From: Castor canadensis
Taxonomy: Eukaryota > Chordata > Mammalia > Rodentia > Castoridae
DNA: 64,000 nt
Direction of reading: 5' to 3'
Assembly: GCF_047511655.1 (NCBI RefSeq)
Contig: NC_133401.1
Coordinates: forward strand, 11,874,001-11,938,000
The notes beneath the pieces are model-generated. The model saw only the letters and a list, made by a program, of their open reading frames with translations, did not search any database and was not told the DNA's origin. Shown here one piece after another: positions 31,849-43,137 of this stretch. Positions within the stretch are counted from its first letter, which is position 1; each line of letters begins with the position of its first letter. Both the position numbers and the translations under genes were made by a program.

Positions 31849-34800
31849 TCAGTCCCCACCCAGCTCTGGGCTGGGTGCATCTTCAGGCTCTTCCTCATCA
31901 AAGTACCTCTCCTCCTCGTCCCGTGCCACGATGTCCAGGTTGTCAAAATCAGGATTGTCATCTACTGTACTGCAAGGGGAAGAGGCTGTGAGGGGCCTGT
32001 GGCCCCCAAGGTACCTGACAGAACTGACCCTCAGAGGGGATGCTGAGCCTCTCAGGACTTAAAAGGAAACGTTTTCCAAATCACAGTTTACATAAAATTC
32101 TGGTTTCTCCTACAAGGTGGAAAAGGTGGTGACACACAGGCCTACATTGCCAAGGCAGGCCTTGTTTTCTCACCAGAACAGTTTTAATTGTGCCCACGGG
32201 GGTCTGGCTACAGCTCTCTAGTGGGTAGAGGCAGGGATGCTTCTTTACATCTCACCCCATGACAAGGAATTGTCAGCCCAGAGGTGGAAGAAGGTGCTGA
32301 GGGAGGTTGAGAAGCTCTGTCCTGAGGCAGGAGTCATACTAACTGGCTCACCTTCCAACCTGCCTGGTCCCCACTGCACTCATCTTGGTCACCAACCCTG
32401 CTGTGCTTCAGTTCTACCCCTCAGCCATGCTGCAACTATGTGCCCTTTACAGCATTTGCACTTGCTGCCACCCCTGCCAGGAAAGCTCTTCCCCAGGCAT
32501 TTATGTCTCTCAGTCCCTGCATGTAGGCTCAGATGTCACCAACTCTGTGCCCTGCTTTGTTTCTCTTTATGGTCCCATCACCATGTGATGCCGGGCAGAC
32601 TTTTCCTTCCTTCCTGGAGGGGATCCTCCCGGGCAGGGAGACCTTTCCTTAGGTTTGTTCCCTGTTTTATCCTCAGAGCCTGGACACTGCAGATGTGTAT
32701 CATGTGTTGACTAAATGGCTAACTAAGGGACATGTCTGAGCCTGTGCTGCCCTCCTGAGGGGACAGGCTTGGGTCCTCACTGCTTCTGATGTCCCAGGGC
32801 ACCTGGTTTGGTAGTGGCAGCAGGGGTGGGTCACTTAGGTGCCACCTGGCCCAGCACTGTGCTCACCACCCTTGTACTGGACCCGAGGCTGAGGCCTGGC
32901 CTCATAGGAGTGGATGTACCTGATGTAGTCTAAAGCTGGAGGAACCCACAACAGGGCGGCGTGCAATTGGGTGCTGACTTTGTGGCAGTACTAATCACAA
33001 TCCCCATTTTACTGATGACCCCACCAAAGGGGCTGCCTGTTTGTGGCCACAAAGTTCATGTGTCATCAGAGCTGGTAGCCTAGGAAGGTTCCCTTGCTGT
33101 CAGGCCCATGTCCAGGACCACAAGGCAAGCCTGGCTCATTTGTCTTTGATTGTATACAATACTCTCCTGAATCCTCCTCCAAAGAAGGTAAACCAGGTAT
33201 CCCCAGGGCTAGACTGCAGATGGCAGCAACTGGCAGTGCCAGGGTACCCACTATGGGCCCTGCCATACTGCACAGTCACCCCACCAGGGTTACTCCCTAT
33301 AGCTTGACCCTGGGGAAGAGATTAGGTTTCCTGGGCAAATGAGGGGGGCCTGGCATCCTACCAGGCCATTGCACTTGCTAGAGGGGAAATGTTCTATTTT
33401 ACTACTGAGCCCAAAGTCAACCCAGTTCATCCTTTTCCTTACAGATGAGGGGACAAATGAAGCTTTGGGATGCATAAGGCTAATGCAAGGCCCCCCAGCC
33501 TCCTCTTCTGCTTCATCTGAAACCCCAGGGCTATCTGACTCCAGCACCCATGTCTTCAAACTGTCCCAGGGCTTTCTAGCACCATGAAGGGAGGCCCTCT
33601 GTGGATGTCCTAGGAATTGGCATACAACCCTGGGCTGTGGGTACCAGCTTGGGGGGTAGGGTACAAGAGCACCTGTAGTCAAAGTCCCCGTCCTTGCCAT
33701 CCAGGAAGCGCTGATGCATCCGGCTGGTGAACTCCTCCCGCAGGATCAGCCTCTCCTCTGAGTCAGGCATCCATGTCTCTGAATCTTTGCTTGACCTCTG
33801 GTCTGAGGAGGGAAAGTTTGGGAAGGTGGCCTGAACATATGTTCATGGAGAGCTGCCGCTTCTATGCCCAGACTTGAGCTGGGTGGCATGGGGAGCACAA
33901 TACTGCTGAGACAATCCAGTCCCTGGGTGGCACACATCAGACAACACGGCTCTGGAGGCTGTATAGCAGGGTCAGGACTGAGCCCTGAAGGAAGGGGAAG
34001 GAAGGTGGTCCCCAGGGGGCATGGCATGAACAAACTGCTGGAGTGAGGGATCATGTAGCCTTTGAGGAATGTGGGGCAGGAGTGCCGGAGAGGTTCAGAA
34101 GGACCTGGAGGACAGAGGGTCCGGCCAGGCAGGGGAGGGATGCAGTATCTGCTCTCACAAGTTGGGGCGTGGCCTGGTGCCATGATATGGTGAGACAGAA
34201 AAGTCTGAGGTGAGGGTATCCAGACACTGAGGTCCCCCTGCTGTGCACCTCACCTTCCTCATCACTGTCGTCTTCCTCTTCCTCTTCTTCCAAGCAGGCC
34301 TCCTCTTCCTCCTGTTGCTGGAGCAGCCGCTGCTGCAGCTCTCGCTCCTGATAGGACTGGAGTAACAGGTCGGAGAGCGGGCAGGCAGGTGTGCTGGGGG
34401 AGCCAGGCCGGGGAGGCTGGGGGACTGGAGTGCGGGCACTGAGCTCTTCCTGGGTGAGGTATTGCCCGATGTACTGTTCGTATAGCAATGGGGCCCGGAA
34501 CCGCATCTGCTCATCACTGAAGTACTCACCCCCTGTGCAGAGGAGAGGCACTGGGTAGGTGTGTCTGAGCAGATATGAGGCCATACATGTGTGTGCAATC
34601 ATGCTTGTTAAAAGGATGTGTGCAGGCTGGGTGTGGTGCCACACACCTGTAACCCCAGCTACTTGGGAGGCAGAGACAAGAGGATCAAGGTTCAAGGCCA
34701 GGTTAAGGTGTGAAACCCTAAATGAAAAACAAACTTGAAGAAAAAAGACTGGTAGAGTGCTTGCCTTGCAAGCATGAGGCCCTGAGTTTAATCCCCAATG

Positions 34801-37800
34801 CTACCAAAAAAACCCAAAAAACAAAAAACAAAGAGGACATGTATAATGTGCGTGCACATTCAGATAGCAGGAAATATGCACGGTGCCTGGGATCATGTGG
34901 ATGTAAGCACTCACACCTGTGCTGATCATGTGTGCACCAACAGGCCTATAGCTACCCATGTACTTGAATGTCCTAATTACATGTCGGCATGTGGAACCAC
35001 ACAGACCTGCACTGTCAGCACAATCAAGCCTCTGAGGCATCTACCTGGTGTGGCCTGGTCATCCTACGTGAGGACCTATGGTGGCAGGCCCCAGATCAGA
35101 TCTCCCCCAACAGTGATCCTCCCTGAGCCTACCTTCTGGTGCCCTGGTCTCCCCACCCAGGCCCTCTGTACCTCCTGGTTGCCTGCTTTCTTCAGGTAAC
35201 TGTGAAACCTGCCCCAGGCCCCTCCCACTCACAGTCTTCATCCTATTTCCAGAATCTAGGGCCCAGCATCTGCCTGGAATCCTGGCCTGTGCAGTCCTCT
35301 CTCTGGGCTTCTTCAATCCTGCCCTCTCCTCAGCCCTGTCTCTAGTTTTGGCATCTCCTACCAGAGTGTTTCTATTGCTCCTCCCTGGCTCAAATTGTTA
35401 TCTTCTCTCCCTCTATGCCTCAGTTTCTCTCCCTCTCCTTCATTATCCAGATCCCTCTGTCTTCTCATTTATTTTCATGTAGCCCCACCTCACTCATTGG
35501 CTCATTAATCCCTATCTTTCTCCATCCTTGTAACCATCTGTCACTGTGGCTTGCTCCTTTTGTGTCAGTCTCTCTGCAGTCGTGCCTTCTCCCCAATTAG
35601 AACTTAATTCACTCCTGCTTCATTAACTCTTACCTTTTAATTTTAGTTCTGGTGTTTTTGGTTACAAGAGGCTTTTAGTTATATTCTGGGCAATGTTCTA
35701 GGTATTAGTGTTTTCCTTCATGGTTTTCACTTTTTTTTTTTGTTCAAGAAGGCCTGTGTTTTTAAGGCATAAACACAGTCCCACTGGTTTCTGTTGGTGC
35801 CTTTGTATATGGCATGGAGCAGAGACCTGGTGTTTCTTCAACAGTTACCACAATTCTGTGTACCCTGTCCTTAGTCCACTAAAATACAACCTACTGAATT
35901 CTTGCTTCTTACTCACTGCATACCCCATTCCTTCCCCAGAGCCCGTCTAGCTTTCTCTTCCCCTCACTTTACATTTCTGCCTCAGTTTCTCCCTGTGTCC
36001 ATCTCCTTGTCTCACAACATATCTCCCAGAATTTGTCTCTGTGTTCCTGCTTTTGCATCCTTGTTTCTCATTCCCCTTGCCTCAGTCATCCAGAAGCACC
36101 CCCCCCACACCTTGGATGAGCTCACGTAGGGCAGCATAGCGCCGGTTACGCAGGCGGGTTCTTAGAGTGCGTGGCCGGGCAGTGCCCTGTCGGGCCACCT
36201 CGGCACAGTAGAAATCTGCACGGTGGTCGCCACGTAGGTGGCCAAAGCAGGCCAGGTGCTCCTCTCGAAGGCCTGTGCGGAAGCGCTCCAGGAACACCAG
36301 TGGCTTCTCATGGTACAGCTGGCTCAGGATGGCCACCTTCTCATGCTCAGTCAGGTCAGGCTCGCCCTGCTGCTGGCTGCACACGGGCAGGCGGCTGGCA
36401 GCCACGGCATGCAACATAGCACTCACTGCGGCATTCTCAGCCCTGGGCACGTCCCCACCCAGGGCCCCTGTGGTGTTATTCGCTGCCTCCTCTTTATCCT
36501 GGGGTCTCGATGGGACTGGTGCCTGGTTTAGCTCCCCCCAGTGCCGAGATTTGGGCTCTGTGCAGCCTGTGAGGAGAGGGGAGATTTGTGAGTTCAACGA
36601 GGAGTGTGGCAAGGAAGGAGGGATGGAAGGGCTCAGGCAGGAAGGGTTGGGTGCTCACCACTCACTCAGTCCACACTTACGGAGCACCTGCTCTACTCTG
36701 GGCTTTTTCTAGGCCCGAGAAAGACCACAATGCACAAGAGGTTGACATTTTAGTGGGGGACACAAACAATTAACAACATAATTACTGAAAACATGTAGTG
36801 TGTCAGGTGTTTCCCTGCCTCTGCAGAAAAATACAGAAGGAAAGAGGAGGGAATGGGGGAGGATGGCTGTGATTTCAAAGAGAAGGGTCACAGAACATTT
36901 GCCAAACAAAACAAAACAAAAAAAACCAAAGACATCTGAGTAGAGACCTGAAATGGTGAGTGACTGACCTGTCAGATTTCTGGGGTGAGAGGATTCCAGG
37001 CAGTGGGAACAGCCAGTGAGTACAAAGACCCCGAGGCCTGATTTATCAGTTTACTCAATTCTTTGTCTTTTCATTTGCTCACAAAATTATGAAGACATTC
37101 ACTAACTTGTTCACTCACTCTTCTTCATGCATTTCCACGTTTACCCACCCACTCTTCTGCAACTCTAAGTTTCTGAGAGGCCCTAAGCCAGGCAGTGTGC
37201 AGTACCCACAGGAAGAATCCTATATAGCTCCTGCTTCAGGGAGCACCCAGTCTCATGTAGGTGACAGTCAAGATCAAGGATAACATAGCAAAGGTAAGAG
37301 GAAAGCTGGGCACTGGACAGAACCTGGTGAGAGCTGTTTCCCAAGCATTATGGAAACTGCAGCAAGCAGGAATTAAGTGAAGACAGAGTAGCTCCTTTAG
37401 GTACCGTGGCTGGGATAGGGGGCAGAGAGGTTTCCATCATGGAGGCAAGAGAAGGCTGAGCTAGGGTAGGGGCTATGGAGGGAGGGTTAGGAAGAAGCTC
37501 AGGAGGCCATTGGTTAGGCCATGGGGCTGGAGGGTGGGAGGTGAGAAAGGTATTCAGGAAAAGGTCCAGGGCTCTGGCCTAGGGGATGATGAAGTTGTCA
37601 CAGAGACAAGAACATAGACATGAAGTAGGTTTGGGCCATGGGAGGTGTGATGGGCCCAGGGGACACTCAAGGGGAGGCACGTAAGAAAGTGCTGAGATAC
37701 AGGCTTCCAGACTCCTTGGGACAGAAGTGCTGGGCTGGAGGTAGAGTGGTGGGTGGTGCACTCCTGGAATCCCAGCACTTAGAGGAGGCTGAGGCGGAAG

Positions 37801-40080
37801 ATTTCAAGGCCAGCCTGGACTACACAGTTAGACCCTATTTAAAAAAAAAAAAAAGTCTTTTGAGGTGGAGAGATTATTTTTTGATTATCCAAATGCACCC
37901 TAAATTCAATTAGAGAGAGGCTGAGGAAAACTGACATACAGAGGCAAAGGCTGTGTGAAGCAGAGGCTGGAGAGACGTGGCCACAAGCCAAGGAATTCCA
38001 GAATCCTGGACACCTTGGTTTCAGTCCAATACTGATTTCCAGACCTTTGGTCTCCAGGACCAAAGTCTGAAAAACTTCCGTTTAAAGCAGTTTATGGTAA
38101 TTTGTTACAGCACCCACAGGAAACTAATGTAAAGGCTAAGATGGAGTGGCAGCCTATGGGATAGGCAGAAAATCAGAATGGTGTTGTAGAAAACCAGGGA
38201 AAACTTATGTGGGGTCAATGGCATTGAATTCTCCCAGTAGGAACAACTAGATGGAATGACAGTTTAGCCACACGTCGGGGAAAGTCACTGGGGATCCTGA
38301 CCAGGACAGTCTTCAAGAGTAAAAGCCAGGCTATACCAGGTGGGAGATGAGGACATGAGACAAGTGTACACAAACTCTGGAGAAGCCAGATGGTGTCTGG
38401 AGGGCGGCATGGAGCTAAGGAACAGGTTTTCTATTTATTAATTTGTTGTAGGTTCTGGGTTTTGAACTCAAGAGTCTTGTACTTGCTAAGAGGTTACTCT
38501 ACCATTTGAGTCACACCTCCAGCCCCACATTTTCTTTTTACATTGGAAAAAAGTTTTTTACACTTGGGGTGAAGCCCAGTGGTAGAGCATGTACTTAGCA
38601 TGTGTGAAGCCCAGGGTTTGCTCCAAAGCACCAAAAAGTGTGTGTCTGTGTGTGTGTATATACACACACATATACATAATGAAAATAAATTAAAACTTTT
38701 ATTTATTTTGCAGTACTGGGGCTTGAATTCCACCTTAAGTCATTCCACCAGCCCTATTTTTGTGAGGGGTTTTTCGAGATAGGGTCTCGCGGGAGTATTT
38801 GCCCAGGTTGGCTTGGAACTGTGATTCTCCTGATCTCTACTTCCTGAGTAGATAGGATTGCTGGTGTGAGCCACTGGTGCCCGGCTGAAATTTAAGCTTT
38901 TATTATGGAAAATTTCAAACACACAAAAGTAGAGTACACTGACACCACTGTTCCCCCCATTTGAGCTTCAGCAATTACCAATTCTTTTGTGGGGGGAGCA
39001 GTACTGGGGTTAAACTCAGGGTCTCACACTGGTTAGGCAGACGCTCTACCACTTAAGTCACTCCACCAGCCCTATTTTGTGTTGAGTTTTTTGGAGATAG
39101 GGTCGTGAGAAATATTTCCCTGGGCTGGCTTCCAACCTTGATCCTCCAGATCGCTGCTTCCTGAGTAGCTAGGATTACAGGCGTGAGCCACCGACACCTG
39201 GCAACAATTACCAATTCTTAGCCACTGGTGTTTGAGCCAACTGAAACCAACTACCCTCACTCCATGTCAGATTACTGTGAAGCAATGGAACGAATTTTAA
39301 GCTGAGCGAGACAAAGTCATTTTCGGTATTGGTTGGAAGGCATCAGGAGTAAAAGGCATTGAAATTCTAGGGAAAGAGGGCAAGCACAAAAATGGAGTTG
39401 AGGACGCAGATTGGATTGTGAATCTGCGGGAAGGAGTGTTGGAATGAAATGGGGTGCCGATCGTCTGGGATAAGTAGAGTTTGTATGGGTCAAGAGGAGG
39501 GCTAGCCTGCAACAGGGGAGCTAGCCTGGGGCAAAGGAAAGCTCAGTTTGTCACAGGGCAGGATGTATCAAGAGAAATCTTGGTCTGAGACTGACTTAGC
39601 CCAGAACAGGGACAAGTTTATGTTAACCCGAGAGTAAGCCTGGTACGGAAACAGGTTGTCTTGAGTCACGGAAGAGGTTGAAACTAGGAAAAGGTTAATC
39701 TTGGGGAAGAAAAGGGAGGGAAAGGAGGTCAGCCCGCAGCAAGGGAATAATCTTCACAAGGCGGTGAAGGGGCTAGGTAAGGCTGAAGGCAGGTGTCCCC
39801 TTCTAGAGTCCTTCGCGTTCCCGGGGAATCATTTCCTGGTCACACCGCTACAGTACCCTCCCATCGCCTCCGCGGGTCAGTGCCTCACCCTCATCGAGTT
39901 CCCGCGCCGCCGCCGCGTCCACCACGGCCTCCATCCCAACACTCTCCGACTTGTTAACCGCCGCCGCGGGCTCGGCACACCAGTCTCAACCCCACTCCCT
40001 CAGCAGCCGCTTCCGGCAGTGCGCGCTCCACCAGCCAGGTGCTGCACTGCGCCCAGGCACCCAAGTTCCGGCTCATGGCG
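29910..40080 (-). CDS. CCDC97: Coiled-coil domain-containing protein 97 (complete coding sequence, five exons)
   Basis: On the minus strand the coding exons are 39934-39889, 36566-36111, 34532-34254, 33802-33673 and 31969-31849 (1032 nt, 343 aa plus stop, the human length). The product starts [17 protein letters not shown]. It carries the conserved central block from [20 protein letters not shown] to [12 protein letters not shown], a glutamine-rich then strongly acidic segment ([17 protein letters not shown]), and the C-terminal [20 protein letters not shown]. The protein is nuclear and has been reported with the SF3B part of the U2 snRNP; its mechanism is not settled. All junctions are GT-AG. 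It is convergent with TGFB1. The 3' end is uncertain: the best signal on this strand is ATTAAA, complement of 29928-29933, giving a 3' UTR near 1.9 kb. Confidence 0.95.
30815..30985. promoter_or_regulatory. Motif cluster: two AP-1/MARE sites, GATA and forkhead motifs
   Basis: GCTGAGTCA (30818-30826), ATGACTCAG (30934-30942), TGATAA (30948-30953) and TGTAAACA (30972-30979) lie within 170 bases. The grouping resembles an NF-E2/AP-1 plus GATA enhancer. It overlaps the presumed CCDC97 3' UTR; activity is not shown. Confidence 0.3.
31849..31969 (-). CDS. CCDC97: CCDC97 coding exon 5
   Basis: 121 nt from acceptor CTTGCAG to TGA (complement of 31849-31851). It encodes [20 protein letters not shown], then [19 protein letters not shown]. 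Confidence 0.95.
32330..32715 (+). repeat. L2 LINE fragment in CCDC97 intron 4
   Basis: The order of text GGCTCAGATGTCACC (32527-32541), GGGCAGGGAGACC and CCCTGTTTTATCCTCAGAGC (32661-32680) is that of an L2 3' region in plus orientation. Confidence 0.55.
33673..33802 (-). CDS. CCDC97: CCDC97 coding exon 4
   Basis: 130 nt, acceptor CTCCTCAG, donor GTGCTC. It encodes [20 protein letters not shown], then [20 protein letters not shown] and DY. Confidence 0.94.
34254..34532 (-). CDS. CCDC97: CCDC97 coding exon 3
   Basis: 279 nt, acceptor CTGCACAG, donor GTGAGG. It encodes [20 protein letters not shown], a proline-rich spacer, [19 protein letters not shown] and the acidic [19 protein letters not shown]. 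Confidence 0.95.
34620..34830 (+). repeat. B1-ID dimeric SINE in CCDC97 intron 2
   Basis: The 7SL-like half (34625-34715) and tRNA-like half (34740-34805) are in plus orientation, antisense to CCDC97. It ends CCCCAATGCTACC and an A-rich tail. Confidence 0.75.
34860..36080. other. CCDC97 intron 2, unassigned sequence
   Basis: The part from 35280 to 36070 is pyrimidine-rich on the plus strand (TCTCCCTCTCC, TTTCTCTTCCCC). I see no exon or recognisable repeat. Confidence 0.4.
36111..36566 (-). CDS. CCDC97: CCDC97 coding exon 2
   Basis: 456 nt between acceptor CTCACAG and donor GTGTGG. It encodes residues 16-167, including [20 protein letters not shown], the [13 protein letters not shown] segment, and the basic [20 protein letters not shown] stretch. 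Confidence 0.95.
36640..37700. other. CCDC97 intron 1, proximal part
   Basis: Diverged ancient repeat text is seen at 36740-37060 (for example GATTCCAGGCAGTGGGAACA) and 37190-37310. Nothing coding is supported. Confidence 0.4.
37740..37855 (+). repeat. B1-type SINE in CCDC97 intron 1
   Basis: It contains GGAATCCCAGCACTTAGAGG, GGCCAGCCTGGACTACACAG and a poly-A tail at 37840-37853. Confidence 0.75.
38440..39205. repeat. SINE group in CCDC97 intron 1
   Basis: In order: inverted ID half (38440-38528, -), ID unit (38560-38640, +) with a TG/CA tail, full inverted dimer (38705-38885, -), and a second full inverted dimer (38985-39205, -). Confidence 0.75.
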
Positions 40081-40170
40081 GACCTTTCCTGTGCGCATGC
40101 GTGCCAACCAAGGCCCAGCGGAAGGAAGGAAAGCGGCGGGAGGACCTTCAGACATTCCTATCTGGAATGG
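39840..40170 (-). promoter_or_regulatory. CCDC97 CpG promoter and 5' UTR
   Basis: The region is CpG-rich and TATA-less, with two ETS cores CTTCCGG/TTCCGG (40010-40016 and 40066-40071), a YY1-like ATGGCGG (40074-40080) and a near-perfect NRF1 site TGCGCATGCG (40092-40101). The transcript probably starts between 40020 and 40085. Confidence 0.65.
39889..39934 (-). CDS. CCDC97: CCDC97 coding exon 1
   Basis: 46 nt from the ATG to donor GTGAGG, encoding [15 protein letters not shown] plus one base. The GCG repeat encodes the alanine run. Confidence 0.92.
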
Positions 40171-42020
40171 GAAAATTAGGAGCTCGAACCACGGTTCATT
40201 TGTTCTTTCGGTGTGCTTAATATTTGGAATGGCTGGCTGAGTAGTCACTTCTCAGAGCCTGAAGCTATTATATAGACTTGAACTTGTGTCTTTTTAGACC
40301 TATGTATTCTCTTCATTTTCTCATAACCTCAAGGAGTGTTCATTAAACCATCATTCTTTCTTCTGTCATCACAGCCAGTGCTTGGCTGGCGTGAGACGGG
40401 TGGTGAGGTCAGGGACAGAACTTTCCACTTTTGTGTTCCCAGACTGGAGAAAGTGTGATGTAGAGGAAGAACTGTAGTCGTGATTTGCGCTGTGGGATGG
40501 GTAAGGGACTCACATTAAGGGGTCTGTTACCAGCAGGTGTCACCATGACTTAGAGTGGTCAGAGCTTGGATGGACCTGGGGAGTTGCCCACCCCAATCTG
40601 GGTCAGAAAGGAGGCCCAATCTCAAAGCTGAGCAACAGTTGGTGTATGACTGGTCTAAGGCACAATGGCTGGTATGGTGAGTTCAGATGTGAGCTCTTTG
40701 GTGTGGTCAGGGAATAGGGAAGAGGTCCTAACTTGAAGGTCATGATTGGGTTCTGGAGAATTGGAGAATCCCATGAAAGGGTATTGCCTTGCATTTACAA
40801 TCTTCCTACTAAGTGTGGGAATTACAGATGTGCACACCTGGCTAGACACCTGTAAATCTTTAGGCCAAATCCTAAGTATGTGTGAATTTTCCAAGGCAGA
40901 GGTTCATGGCATTTATAGGTTCCAAAAGGAATTTGTAATTCCCCATAATGAATGAATCACTGACGTCTTAAGGGGAAGCATAAAGAGGTCACCAGGTGCC
41001 AGGTCACATGGGTTCTCATAAGCCCTATTAAGTGGTTTGAGCTTTATCCTGCAGGGACTGGAGAGATCTATAACAAAGCCAGTACAATAATCCAGAGACT
41101 GGCTGAAAACAGAGACGTTCTTCACTTGCATTCTCATGAGATCTGGAGGACAGGCAACAGGCTCCTTTACCACAACCATAAATGGAAACTCAGATGTATC
41201 ACTAGGAAGAGTCAGCAGAGGGCACTGTTGCCCAAGCACATGAACCTGCCCAGACAGGGACGTCCCAGACTGAGGACCCAGAGTTGGGTGTTCTGGGGTA
41301 CCTTTTGGCCTCCAACCCTGGTAACTAGCTTGATCTCCTTCCTTGTTATTGTAGGTCCCTTTACATGGCTCCCAGCTCCTAAGGGGAAGACAGTGGGCCT
41401 GAGATCGCTGCTCCTGTCCCCCAGCATGGTCCAGAAAACACAGCATGCCCTGAGGGCATGGAGAAATGAAGTTGCTAAGGAAGGTCAATGCCACTGGAAA
41501 GCTCACTCTTGCTATCTTTCACTTATCCAGGAAGCTCTCCCTCCCCTCATCACCCTGGGTTCTCACTGACCCCAGGGTGGTATTCTCTCTGGAGTAGAAG
41601 CTCTGAGAACAGGGGCCACAATTGAGTGCAGCACATAGGCCAGGCTTGAGGTACAGGGTCAGTCAATACCTGGCGAAGGCCTCAACAAACCAGCCTGGTC
41701 TCAATCCCATGGGTCCCACCTATTTCCCTGCCCATGGATCTATTCCATGCTTTCTACTAAAAAACTCCTGTGGGGGATTTGAGATTATTCCAGGTAGAGA
41801 GCCACTTTAAAACTGAACTAGTATATTTTAAACTGGGGCCCTAGCTTAAAGTGATGTACTTAACACCAAATCCTGGCCTGGCACACAGATTCCTCAGTAA
41901 ATGTTTCTTTACTGAATGAGTAAATAATTTCTCCTTCAGAAGGTCCCCACTTCCCCCGCCAATTAAAGGCCAACTACAGTAATACTTCAGGGTTTTGGCC
42001 CTGCTTCTTTCCTGCTAGGA
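40171..42020. other. Intergenic region between CCDC97 promoter and HNRNPUL1 3' end
   Basis: There are ancient repeat fragments at 40970-41110 (TTTGAGCTTTATCCTGCAGG, ACAATAATCCAGAGACTGG) and an L2-like 3' end at 41850-41935 (CCTGGCCTGGCACACAG). I see no gene. Confidence 0.45.
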
Positions 42021-43137
42021 GGTGCTATGCCATGTCAATTTATTGAAACAAAACAGGGCAAAAACATTTCTTAGAAAGTGCAATTTGTTAAAATCCTGTT
42101 AAAATATATGGGTCAAGGGGAAGTGAGATAGTCAAAGAGGACCACTGTAGAAAAGCCTTTGAGGTCTGGCACCAGGGAGAGCACTACTGGAGAGGAGGCC
42201 GTGGGGGGCAGGCAGGGGAAGGTCATGTTCTGAGGGAAGGAGCCCCCCCCCCCACCTTCCCTTCACCCTCTCACCCACGTGATCCCAGCAGAAACTACCA
42301 AGACGCCTGGAATAAAAGGTTTCAAGTTCAATAGTCACACTCTCTCCAAATACAAAAAGCAGTTACAATTCAACTGAACACAGAAGCTTGTGTGCAAAGT
42401 TATGGGGAACTGAGACATCGTATAAAAAGTTAGGTTAAAGATGATTTTGTGTTTGTGTGTTTCATTTTGTTTCGAGGGTGTGGCTCTTCCTCGGTCACCT
42501 GAACTCAGCAAAGAAATGGTTATTTTAATGAAGTATCAACGGCCGACCCACAGTAAAAACAGACAAATTCTAAAAATTAAAAAAAAGCATAATTACCAAA
42601 AAAATATGTCACTGCTTCCTCCCTCCACATTTTGCTTTTTAAACTTTTTTTTTTTAAGTTTTTGATTTTTTTTTTTTTTTTAATCCTGAAAAGTAGACAG
42701 TAAAACAGCTCCTGGAAGAATTTACAACCAACTGCATGAGGGTTTGGGAAGCTGAGGGGCTAGAGCAGGGCTGGAAGGAGTGGACAGGCAGGGCTCCTTC
42801 CCTTGGTCACTGTGGCCTCACCGTGTGACCAATGGAGAGGGGGATTCTTTAGTCAAAAAGGAGGCAGGGAGGAAGAAGAGGAGGGGGAAAGTAGAGGGGA
42901 CAAAGAAAATAAAAGGTCATTGTTGCCTGTTTGAATCCAGAGAAAAATGCCTGGCCTGTGTGGGGGGAAGAAGCCCCTCAGAAAGGAGGCAGTGGGCTGG
43001 AGGGAGGCAGCCCTGGGATGACCCCATCCCCAGCACCACAGGACCTGGTGGGATAGGAGGGGGCCGAGGCAGGCGCTGGTGGAGGAAGCCGGCAGGGGCC
43101 TCTGGAAGCCGCCTCTGGAAGCTGTGGGACAGACCGG
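42020..43137 (-). terminator. HNRNPUL1: HNRNPUL1 3' UTR and poly(A) signal
   Basis: A canonical AATAAA (complement of 42039-42044) lies about 1.1 kb after the stop. The 3' UTR contains A-rich runs on the minus strand (complement of 42645-42682). An ATTAAA (complement of about 42678-42683) could be an earlier site. Confidence 0.6.
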